Shown here one piece after another: positions 23,801-35,800 of a DNA stretch of 64,000 bases (position 1 is its first letter; each line of letters begins with the position of its first letter). The notes under the pieces were generated by a model. The model did no database searches. It had not been told where the DNA came from and saw nothing but the letters and a program-made list of their open reading frames with translations. Position numbers and translations under genes: made by a program. This stretch comes from Chinchilla lanigera (Eukaryota > Chordata > Mammalia > Rodentia > Chinchillidae): NCBI RefSeq assembly GCF_000276665.1, contig NW_004955470.1, forward strand, positions 5,225,497-5,289,496, written 5' to 3'.

Positions 23801-26800
23801 GCGGCACAGCTGGAGAGCCCCCGGCCAGGCAAGGGCAGCAGCAGGACGTCCAAGCCTGGAGGAAGGGGTGAGGGTGTGGGTGAGGGAAAGAGGGCTCTCG
23901 GCTGCTACAGGGGATCAAAGAGCAGGTCAGCGTAGAACCTCACTGTCCAGTGAAGCCCAAAGGGACAACGAGCTTCCACAGATGTGCCCAGGGGCACGAG
24001 GGAAGCAGAGGCGACCGCGGGCAGCTGCAGTAGGAAGGCAGCAACTGAAATCTACTTGAGCCCCAAGAGGTGCCTCATGGCTGGGAAGAAGGACCTCAGG
24101 ATGTAATGGCAAAGGAGGCTGGGAATGCCGGTGGACAGAGGCCTACAGCGTGGGACCCCGTGGCGAATGGAGGGACAGCAGTGATCCCTGGGGAGAGCTG
24201 GACACCGCTGGGGATTTAAGATAGCTGAGGCTGCTTGGTACTGAGCAGAGCGGGGGAGAAGGAAGGGGACAGACATGGAAACAAGAGAGTTTAAATCGAG
24301 TTATGGGGGGCTGGGGATTTAGCTCAGCGGCAAAGCGCCTGCCTGGCAAGCGCAAGGTCGTGAGTTTGGTTCCCGGTACCAGAGAAAAACCAAAAAAATA
24401 AAAATAAAAAAAAATAAAGCGAGTTATGACCATGCAGATTGGCTTCCCAAAAATGACTACGTCAGGTTTTCCGGAATTCCACAAAACAGGATTCAACAGT
24501 GAAGTCAAATCCAAAAGTCAAGAAAGAAGTTTGCAGCCCTGCATGGGGACAGAGAGAGGGGCTGCTGTGTTCCATTCAGAGCTCCACCCTCCGTCCCCAG
24601 TGCAGTCGGCTGTGGCTGGTTACCCCCTACTACCAAAGCAGAGGGATCCCTCGGGGACCAAGCACGGCTGTCCCCAGCCCTGTGGCACCTCTCTGCAGGA
24701 GCACGGCCAGGTCTGGGGTCCTTGGCCCTTGTCAAGTCCCCACAGCACACAGCTGTGACTGTCACAGGGCTGGACACATGAGCATGTGCACAGGTCCTCG
24801 CCTGCACCTACCTCGGGCTCTGCTGGCTGAGTTTGCAAAGCACCTCCCCCGAGCACAGGGAAGCTTGCTCTCTCCAGAAGCCCAGCTTCCTGCCCCCAGC
24901 TGGAGCACCTGACTTGTCCTGGACACTTCACCAACACCCGACAGTCGTGTCTCAGGGGAGGAGAGGGCAGGGGACATCAGTCTGAGAGTGTCTCTTGGCA
25001 CTGTCATTCCGTGGCAGCTGGTCCCTCATCCCGCCGCCTGTCTCCCCCAGAAATGAGGCATCCGAGGCCCCATCAGGCAGGAGAAAAGACAACCTACGTG
25101 GACCACTAAGCTACTAACACCACAAGGCCAAAGTACCCCATGAACCGGGTGATCAGGTTCCAGAACCACAAGGTGCCGTCGCTCCCAGCCGCACGCCCAA
25201 AGGAGTCTGGTCCTCACGCTACTAAGCAGGTTCTTGTCCGAGACAGGAGTCATTAGTTTAGTGTTTCAGCTTCTTCTCCCCGTCATTCACTCCCTCGCTG
25301 GCTCACTCATTCATCCGCTCAACAAACATTCACCGCATGCCAGCTCTGTGACTAGCACTGCTCTGCAGGCTAAAGTAGAGCCGGGGTCAAGGGCTCAAAG
25401 TGAGCGCGTGCATGAGGAAGGTCACCCCTGCGTGTGTCCAGTCCTCTGAAGGAAGTAAACGGTCAGTGTGCGCCTCACTAGGGACAGGAGCTCTGTGCTG
25501 AGCACCCCAAGGCTGAAAAGAAGGCAGCCCAGGGAGAGCATGTGAGAGAAAGGAAGGTGGAAACAAGTGGAGTGGGGGGCCCCAAGCCTGCCCACCCACC
25601 ATCCCCACCCCATGCGGAGGAAGAGGACCCATTACCGAAGACAGACGCCTCATTTTACTCGACCGCTGGTTACGCGGCTTAACCAGGAGCTTGTGCTTGG
25701 CTGCAGAGTTGTCCAAGCAGGAGGAGGACTCCGGGGGCTGGCTGAAGTCAGCCACGGGTGCCAGGCTGCTGTCGGAGGTCCTGGAGGAGACGGTGGTGTT
25801 GTTCGTGTGGTCTGGAGACTGCGGCCGGGAGGAGGACACTAAGCAGACCTTCACAGGACAAGGAGCAAACACACCAAGCATTAACTTCACGGCTCCATAC
25901 ACAAGCAGCCCTTCCTGGTGTCCTGCACGGCCTCCGCTGGGCTTTACCTGGGAAGGGACAGGTCCAGTCTGGATCTTGACAGGGAACCTTCTAGGATATG
26001 ACCAAAGAGGTTATATACATGTCTGAAGTGCCACAGTGAAACACAGCATTTTGTAAAATTACTATGCACTCATAAAAATAAAAAGGAAAATTTTTATAGG
26101 TAAGCTAGGTGACCAGGAGTTCTAAGTAGTGGTCCAAACCCTGGAAACCTGAGTGTCACGTCTGAGACACAGCAGAGAACATGTGATGGGGCTCCCCTAG
26201 CGGGAGAACTCTGTCCCCCCCTCACAGCCGTTTTCTCCAGTGCAAGAGACCAGCCCGATGTGCCAGGGCCGAGGCGCCTGCCCTGCCTCTGGAAGCCGAG
26301 AGGTTGGTGCAGAGATGGGATTTCAGGGACTGGGTACAGGAGATGCCAGACCTCACCCGCGTTCGTTCCATCTGGGTGGAGCTCTGTTTGTTCACTCTAA
26401 AGTCTCTGCCTCTTCCTGGAGAAATCTGGCTTGAAGTTGCCATCTGGCAAGTTATGGATATGCTACTGTTTATACCCCAGCAGGAGGAACTGACAGCAAA
26501 GAGCGAGCGTGTTCTCCGGGGTGGAGGGGGAGCTACATGCAAAGACGCCTGCCCACCAAACTTGGCGAGCTCCTCCACGGAGCAGGGACTAAGAGGGCTC
26601 TCCCACCAAGGTGTGTGAGTGTGTGTGTGAGTGTGTGTGTGTGAGTGTGTGTGCATGCGCAAAGCACTGGGCACACTCAGTCCAGAGGAGGGGTGAGGTG
26701 CACAGGGAGAACCCGGAGATGCTGGGCTTTCAGGACAACTTCGTAATCTTCAGATGAACCAACCCACCCACCCAGCCACCTACCTGCTTGAGCATGGTGC

Positions 26801-29800
26801 TCAGTATCAGAGTCACATTTTCATTCTGACTAAAGAACATAACTTTGTTCACCACACAATGGCTTAGTAAGTCCTCCTGAAAACAGTCTCTTCAGAAAAG
26901 CAGCAGCAAACCAGGCACCAGGGCCACCCTCTGACAGTGACCTCCAGAACCCCTCCAGAACCTTTCTTGGCCTCCTTTCTACGACCCTGCCTCCCTGAAG
27001 ACAGCAGGTGGTGAACTAGGGCAGCAACTTAACTAAACTGGATGACGTTTTTTTTTTTTTAAAGGAAACAAGCTCCAACTCAGAAACCACCCCTGCAAAG
27101 GAACAACCTAAGAACTTACTTTCCCTGTTCGCATAAAGGTCCCTTCCACTGACTGATGGGAATGGAAGGCCCATCTTCTGTAAGCTGCCCAAATGGGAAA
27201 GAACGGGTTGGAAGTGGACATACTGTTTTAGCTCTCTCTTAGCCAGCCAGATACTTACGGGAATAACAGAAGAAAATTACTTTAAAAAGAAACCAAAGGC
27301 CTCGTGGCCACGACCGCACCTGCGCCTGCAGCTTTGTCCTCAACAGCGTAGCTGGTGACTCAGGCAGTTGCCTTAGATCGGGCAGGTGACACCTTTGCTG
27401 GGTAATCCTCCTCGGGGGTCACAAGCAGGATGTGTATTTGAGAATCACACAAATCTTTGATTTTTACCCTTGTCTAGAGGAACCATGTGTGGAGACTTAG
27501 TATAAAATGTCTTTCTGTCTCACGGCCTGAGACTCATGAGAACAGACCAGATGAGGTGCTTTGCCAATGCAGAGTCCGCAGGTGAGAGCACAAAGGGCCT
27601 GGGTACCCATCTGTAAGCCTCACACCCCTGCCCCTCCTCCACCTAGGTCCCCTGCGTCTCTACTACCTGGGCAGACCAGCCTGGGCTCAGGCCCACTTTA
27701 GCCCCTCCCCATGCCAAGGAGCCTAACTTCCTTGACCTCTGTCCCCTGCAAGCCCTGTGCCAAAGTCACAGCTGGATCTCCACCCCAGGGAACTCAACTT
27801 CTCCAGCCTCAGAACTCTCACTTCTCACTTCTGGCCCTGTGGTCATTCTGAGAGCTCTAGGGATCAGGAAAGGCCAATGTCACAACTGAGAAGAATCAGG
27901 AGTTTTGCTTTTGATCAGTGATGTGATCACACAAAGTGGGGTGGGTTGGGGCCTTTCCGGCTTGCAGTTCCACAGGAGGGCAGCCAGCACCTGGTTTGCA
28001 ATTGCACATCTGCACCAGCTGCTCCCAGTCACCCAGTCTTTCCTGAAGTCTACACTGGGCCATTCTGGAAGCAGGGAATTTAAAACTCTTATGTGTGGTC
28101 TTCTGTTGTAGAGAATGTGGCTCAAAGGCCCTTGGAGAAGTGGCTTGGGGTTCAGGAGTTTTAAGGGAGCCCTTGGGTAGAGCCACTTTCTAACATTTGT
28201 CCTCAAAAAGGAGGCTGGCATCAGCCAACCTGGTCTTAATGCTCCCCCAAACTGTCTGAGGACACAGACTCCAAGAGGTGACAAACCTGCTAAGACCCTC
28301 ATAGCTGGAAACTCAGAATGAGACCAGTTAGGCCAAAATCTCAACCACGATCACCAAGCACAGTTCCATCAGAGAATTCACATGGTAATGAATTTTCAAA
28401 ATATTTCCTGAAAAACTTACTCTGTCAGGAAATATTACCTTGGCTATGTCATCAAATATGTGCTGCTAAAGACATTTTTTCCCATAATGATCTTAAGTTT
28501 CTTTGTCAAGCATGTGGGCCCCGGGGAAGGTGTCGCATAAGATAAAATCACACAGCCCACAATCTTATCCTCTTGGGACTCCAGGAGCCACTGTATTAAA
28601 TATTAAATACCATGTGTTATATAAGCACATTTTTAAAAGATGCATTGTCTTTTCTTCTCCATTGGCCAACTTGTGCAGAAAAGAACTTTCTGGACACATA
28701 ACACAAAGATCAGCTCTTCAGAACCATGACAGCAAAGATTATACATATACATATAATGTGTGTGTATATATACACACACACACACACTATATATGTATAT
28801 ATATAATGCTTTTATATTTTGGGGGGGTGTTTTGTCTTTTTGAGACATAATCTTGCTATGCAGTTCAGGTTGGCCTTGAACTCACTTACGTAGCCCAGGC
28901 TGGCATCCAACTTGCAACAATCCTCCTGCCTCAGCCTCCCAAGTGCTGGGATTAGAGGTGTGCGCCACCACACCCAGCGCAGTATTTTTAGATTTTAAAG
29001 GCTCAAATTTTGGTTTTCTATGAAGCTTGTGGATTGTGAATATTACTCAGTAATGACTCAGACTTCAGAACTTAATAAAAATCACAGAGTGGGGAGCTGC
29101 CGTGAAGGATGGGGTCAGCCCTAGCCCAGCATGGGGGCTCCCCTCGGCCACTGGTGGAGTTTGGACATCATGGCACCGCGGGGCTTTGGAGAGGGGTTTA
29201 CTCTTTAATGATGGGGTTAGAAACTATCTGCTCCTCTTTACTGCCTGTTCTGGCTGCAGGCAGAGAACTACAGGCAGAGAAACAGCCAGGCTATGGGCAT
29301 CTGGGGCCATGGGCATCAGGGGCCACGGGCATCCGGGCTGATGGGCTGGGAAGAGGGAGAGTCAGTCGCTGCTCAGCTGGGAGGCAGCTCACAACAGACC
29401 TCTCCCCACCATGGGGCCCAGAACACACCCAGTCAGCGTGCTCCTGAGAGAGGGGCAATGAAACCATGCTGAGGTGTTTTAGTGTATTAAGGGGCGCAGG
29501 GTTGGTCCGATGGGATCTGGACTCAGGCCACATCACCATCTTGGGAGTCCACAGAGACTTTCAAAAGTTAGGAGTGATGGGGACTTCAAGGCGCCCAAGT
29601 TGCCGAATCTCATTCCCAGTGACAGAATCTTCCACCCCGCAACATCACTGTGAGCCGCCCCTCCGCCAGGCCAGAGTGGAAGGCATTTCTGGACGCGCAG
29701 GGCAGGTGTGTGGCTATAAATCGCGGACTCCGGCCTTTATTTGCTTTCCAAGTGTCAGGAGAGCTTAAGTAATTCCTATTGGACCCACGCTACAGCAGGG

Positions 29801-32800
29801 CCCCTCTACACGGGGAGGAGGACCATCTGTTTCGTCGTTTATGTGCAAGTACACTGCATGGGTGCTGAGTGTTCTGACTGCAATAAAATAACTTTTTAAA
29901 AAGAATGGCAGCTTCAAGAACGACGGCCTTTATGCAGGAGGAAGAGCTGGCTCCTCAGGTTCCCCTCCTGATTCTATGGGAGGGAGGTATTTGGGGTCAG
30001 GTCCTCCACCCTGCTGCGGTCACAAACCCCTCTCCTGCTGCCCTGTCCACCAGAAACACGCCTCACCCTCCACCCAGACCAACAGGTTCTCCCGGCCAGC
30101 GACTTAGCCATGGGCTTAGACTGAGTGGTGTATGTTTACTGTCCCTTCCTTCTCCAGCCAAGACTATCGTGAGGACAGAACAGACACAAAGGCATCTCTC
30201 TCTTTAAATGGGGTTCCAGGTCCGGTCATCTGCTTTGGGTCAGGCCTACCTTCACCACAAAAATGTCACCCAGACCACATCTCTAAGGCAGACCTGAATT
30301 TCTGCTCCAAGAATGAAAACAAACATTGCTCAGGGGCCAGCTGGAGGCTCTGGCGACCTGGGCCACTGCAACCTGCAAACCTTTCTCACCCGGGGACATT
30401 TCAGGGGATGGGGAGCGCACAGGGACCCCCAAGCTCCAGCTGCCAGCAGTGGCAGATAAGGAGGGGACGCTGGGTGGCACAGGCTGCACTTGCCTTTATG
30501 GTGGTGCCTGAGCCCACGTCGTGCAGCAGGGACATCTCGGGGGGGCTCCGGGGTAGCCCGTCGTCCTCGGAGCTCATGCCGGTGTCCTCCGCCCGCTTGA
30601 TGGGCAGCCCCCCTGGAGGCGGTGGCCCCATCTTCACGTGGCATTGTATTTTTAACTAGATTGGCACAAAGAACATCTGCTCTGAGTGTTTCCACCAATG
30701 ACATCTGTCAACCAACCTCCCTGCTCCCTTCTCATTCAGGAAATGTCTCCAACACCCTCGAGTGGCGTGGAGGGAAGAAACGGAAGGATGGCCACCAGCA
30801 GCTCTCTTGGTGTCACCTCTCTGTGTCCATCCAAGCTGCCACTCAGCATGAGTAAAGGTCCAGGGTAGCTACCATGGCGTGTCGTGGGAGAGCTGTGGTG
30901 TGCCTTTGAATATCAACTTCAAATATATCAAATAGACCAAGCAGAAATCTCTTATAAACTGCTGGACTGGTAGGTGACATACACACTGTGACACCGTCAA
31001 GGGAACACTTACCTGCAGAGCTTTAATCCGGTCACACACGTTTTCTTGGGAAAACACCCGCACAGGCCGAGCAGGGTCCTGTCCCGCCTCGGGAATGAAA
31101 ATGCTGTCGTGTGACAGGGCCCGGCTGCCCAGGGTGCCCCTGGACTCCCTAGGATGAAAGAGCTATTGTGAGACTCTGCCCACCTCCATCTGCCACTGAG
31201 CCAGGGTCCTCAGGGTGCAAACAGAGGAGTGTGGGGTAATGGCACGTCACACAGCAAGCTTCTGACCCTTCTGACTCAGCTTATCCCCTCAGTGACAAAT
31301 GCCACGGGCTACTGTTAGGAGCACTGTAGAGATGGGAATTTTCCCAAGAGATAGAAGGTTGTGTGAATTCCTTTTTTAGTGGAAAAGCCAAGCTCTGAAG
31401 AGGTGTGAGGTCCAAGACAAGAGACAAAGGGCTGGACTGGCTGGGTTCTGCGGACACCTGCCCTGGGTGTCCTAGGAGAGAAGGTCAAAGCGTGTGGGTG
31501 AACACGCAGCCCCTGGGTGAGCTGGGGCTGCATCTGCACTGCGTCCTCCTAAGGTGGTCCACACCATCCACGGATGCAGTGGCTGCAAGGCCATATCCTC
31601 TTGCGGTGACCCGGCAGAGTCTGTGATCAGAGTGACCCAGCTTCCGCGCCTGTGCTCTGGAGCACAGATGGCCAGTGCTTTGGTCATCACCATCCCTGCC
31701 TCTTCCCCAGCGCAAGGGTCTGATTTGGAACTAACCCACAGGACATTCATACAATGCCCTCAGAGGATGTGGGAATTCGCTGTCAGATTTTCCTAGCGGC
31801 CTGAACAATTGGTGGAAGGAGATGACTGAGACCTGCGGTAAAGGAAGGAAAGCCCCCTCTTCGTGCCCTGGCATCTTGTGCCCACCAATCCCATCCCATC
31901 CTCCCCAGGCATCCTGACCCCCTGGGGCATCAGGGACTCTGAGGAGTGGCCCTGCCCCACTGCAGAGGAAAGGTGGTGTTTGCTTTTCATGACACTTTCT
32001 AGCCTGCAAGCGAGGCTGTAGCGAGGTCCCTGAGGCTGTCCTCACGCTTCTAGGAAGGAATCAGCCCAGTGTGAAACCCAGCTCTTCCGGCCAACGGCAG
32101 CTCTTCACACAAGGTCCCCACACACCTGCATGTCCCCTACAGCAGAGAGCTCATGGCCACACCCCAGGGCAGCCAGGATCACAGCTTAGACACCTCCAGA
32201 GTCGGGACAGCAGGAGGAGGCCCCCAAAGAGACACAGTGGCAAAAACACACGCTGTGTGCATCAGGCCGCTCACTTCAGCAGTACTGAAGTGGGAAATGA
32301 CCCACGGGTCCCTCAACATGCGCCTGCTGAAATAAAACAGAGACATCACGCAACGGAGGACTCAGCGGCTAACCACGCAGGCAAGGAATATCTCTGCGTG
32401 GGTGCAGATTATACCATTCCCATAGGTTTAAGCGTTTGCTTACACTTTAAAACATAGAATTAGAAGGGTAAGTGATGAATAAGAACAGCTTCCTTTCGGA
32501 GAGAGGGAAAGAACTAGATGGGAAACAGGGTATAAAGGTCCTTGCATTTATAATTTTGTCTTGGGAGCTACGTCAACAGTTTATGTACACGAAAGACAAG
32601 AGCAAGCAAAAAGGGAAATAAAACAATCTTTAAAACTGGAAAACAAAAACAGAAAAGCCTAATGTTCCACCAGGTTGTTAACATAACTACACAGAGAAGG
32701 GAATTACTTCCAGTGACTTTAACTCTACACCCAAAAGACTTTTCATTTCACCTCCAGGAGAAGATAAATTCTAAGAACAACCAAAACAAACATCAAATTT

Positions 32801-35800
32801 CACCCTACAGTTTCTTTAACAGTATTCCTGATTTAAAAATTAATGCACAACAATGTTTATAGTATGGGATCTCTGTGTGGGAAAGGGGGAAATAAAATTA
32901 TTATACCATAGGATGACCAAAATAGGCAATCAAATTAATATCTTAAAATCTAAGGTTTCCAGTATAAGCGAAAAGAGAATAGACTCAAGGAAGTAAAAAT
33001 ATTGCCTTATTAAACTTGACTTAGAAATCCCAGTGAATTAATGACTTATTCTCTTAAAAATAAAAACATATTTCCAAGCTACATCCACAGAAAAGTCTAG
33101 ACGCGGTGACAGCAATTTAGCAATTCTAACTCCTGGCTGGCAGATGGGTCAGTGAATCCTTTTCATGTAAGGAACAAACCAAAGCCCATGCAAAGAGCGG
33201 GAGGCGCATCCTGCTTCCAGGTCTGAGCCAGGAAAAGTGCAACACGGACTGGGATTTCTCATCGTGCCAGAAAGCAAGGGAGCTTTCAAAGAAGAATTTG
33301 CTTATGCCAAAAGAATCCCCAGAGGAACTGGAAGTGACCCTTGATAGCCCAAGGAGAGGAGGGACAACTTGAGCATAAAATTGAATAAGAGCCAGGCATG
33401 CTGACTCACACCTCTCAACACCTAGGGAGGCTGAGGTATGAAGATCACAGGTTTGAGTCCTGCCTGGGAAATTTAGTAAAACCTTGTCTCAAAACCTCCA
33501 GTACTGGGGGGAAAGTGGTTACAGAGGAAAGCAAGTAAAATATATAAAAATCAATGCGTTCACAGTGATATTCAAGAGAAAGGAAAACCCCAAAGTCACT
33601 GGTCACCAATGGCAGTTGCTCGGGTACCAGGTCTGTTCTCTGAGGACAAATCAATAAAAGGAGAGGCAAGTCCTCCTGCCTGTCCTGCACAGACTGTATT
33701 TCTGGGCAGCCAGGGAGCCGCGGAAGGAAAGTTCTTCACAGAAACATGAATTGAGTGATGGAAATAGAAAAATCACTCTTTGCAATGCAAGAAGTGGGTA
33801 ATGGGGCTGGGGATTTAGCTCAGCGGCACAGCTCCTGCCTGGCAAGTGCAAGGTCGTGAGTTCGATTCCCAGTACCGGAAAAAAAAAAAAAAACAAACAA
33901 ACAAAAAAAAAGTGGGTAATGAGCATGCATTGAGAGAGTTATGTGAAGAAGATTGGGCGGGGGGTGGTCACACTGAGCCCCAGCACCCCAGGGCTGGTCT
34001 CAGCATCACCACAAGTGAGACAGCCAGCACGTATGCGCCTTGCAACATCGCTGTGACAGGGCAGACGCGGCATCGTCTCGCACCTGAATCTAGTCAGACC
34101 TCTGGATGTCGGAGTTCACACGGAGCTGAGAGAACACCAGCACAACTGCAACTGTTTCAACAGACAGAAAGCCCAGAACGTGGGACATTCTGCAGGGCCA
34201 AGGGCCTGATCCTCTGTGAGATCAACGACAGGAAGCAGAAGGAGGTGGGTGGGAGAAATTGTTAGCCATGAAATTTAAGCTGGGGCTGGGGCTGGGGCTG
34301 GGGTTGAGTGTAGAGCACTTGCCTGCCGTGGGTTTGATCCCTGGTATGGGGAAAAAAATAACAAAAACGAAGGAAGCGGTACTGAGGGATTATCCTGGGT
34401 CTTTGCCTAGATCAGCTCTTAAACGGGGTGTGGTGGCACCGCCTGTCCTGCCAGCACACTGGAGACTGCGGCAGAAGGACTGCTGTGACTTGGAGGCCAG
34501 CCCGAGCTACATAGTGAGACCCTGTCCCAACAAACCATGTAAGAAAGCGAGGAGGAGGAGGAGGAGGAGGAGGAGGTGAGAGAAGGTGTCGCCACACAGG
34601 CACAGGGCCCGCTGATCTGCCAGCATTAACCCATCTTCCCACATGGACATGTTCTGCCCCCAGCCATGGAGGAGAAGCTGCTTCCAGAACTTTCCTAGAC
34701 GCTCAAGAACAGTGTCGGGAGTTGGTCTCCTCCTCAGCGCTGCTCTCAAAAATGTCACTTTTACTTTCTGGGCCTCATCATCCCTGACGCCCGAGCTTCC
34801 TTTCCCGGGACCATCAGTCCTGGGAAACCGTTTCCGGTCACTCAAGACCAGCTGCCTGCTCGATGCCGGGAACAGGCAGATCGGAAGGGCCTGCCCCACT
34901 TTGCCCGGGCTCCTGGGACGAGCAGGAGAGGCTGAGCGGGTGGGCCGTCTCTCCCCTGGCTGTGCACCTGTCGGGGGCCGGAGGGGCCGCTCCAGGCCTG
35001 TCTCCAGCAACAAGACTGTGCGTCCCGAGGAGGTGGGGCCGCGGGGAAGGGGTCCCTGCACACCAGGACACGGAACGAGCAGTCCTGCAGTCAAGACTGT
35101 GCCTGGCTTCCGCAGGTTTGAGCTTGCTGGAGAAGAAATGTGTGCGGCGCGTTCCCTCCCCGGCTCACGAGGAGCAAGGAGAGCCCTCCTGCCCCCTGCT
35201 GGCAACAGGAAAAAACCGAAAGAAGGAATACTGAACCATCCCTGTCCAGTCATCTGCTGCCACCAAGTGGTCAGTGTAAAAACAGGCGGGGAGGAAGAAG
35301 AGAAGGACCAGGAGGGAACGACACCCTGGCCAGTGCTGGAGCTGGAACCAGAACCACCTGGGCTGCGCTGTTCCCCAACCCCAAGGGCGCCCACGCTCTC
35401 GCAAGAGTTTTATCCTCAAATTCAAGGGCCAGTGTTGAAAAGAAAGCACAAAAGCTGGCAAAGCGTTAGACCCAATTCTCTTCTCTTTGGTCACAGGAAT
35501 GACTGTGACCACACTACCAGCCTGGGAACTGTATTTTGATGATATACAGGTTGCAAACATAAGGATCCCTGCATTGGACCTCCTCCAATTTTCATTCCCA
35601 TTGGGTCTGTGCTTCCAAATGGTCTGTGGGTAATTTTGATAAGACTGAATCACAGGAAGGCTTTTTCTCTCTGTTCTGCAAAACTGTTCTTATTAGGGGC
35701 TGGGGATTTAGCTCAGTGGCACAGCGCCCGCCTGGCAAGCGCGACGTCGTGAGTTCGATTCCCGGTACCGGAAAACAACAAGAACAACAACAAAAAACAA

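Larger units (their letters stand above)
22638..25635 (-). other. CRACDL intron 5 (3.0 kb)
   Basis: GTAATG donor, ttctcccag acceptor. One young ID-like SINE (24306-24415) and an L2-like fragment (25280-25385) lie within. The remainder is unassigned unique sequence. Confidence 0.85.
25849..30493 (-). other. CRACDL intron 4, GC-AG type (4.6 kb)
   Basis: It begins GCAAGT and ends cctgtgaag. Inside are a GT-rich microsatellite (26611-26653), a TA/CA alternating tract (28741-28806) and a B1-like SINE (28833-28979). The rest is unassigned; open frames such as 27880-28344 lack any recognisable protein. Confidence 0.8.

Noticed and set aside
24306..24415. tRNA gene (A-box and B-box like sequences in this and similar copies)
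   Set aside because: The A/B boxes belong to tRNA-derived SINEs with A-rich tails and target duplications; no cloverleaf with a proper anticodon arm and 3' end was evident.
34643..35539. 298-codon plus-strand open frame (and a 295-codon minus-strand frame)
   Set aside because: No recognisable protein, spans a B1-like/GAG repeat edge on the minus strand, and both strands are open because the segment is GC-rich and stop-poor. Kept only as a CpG finding.
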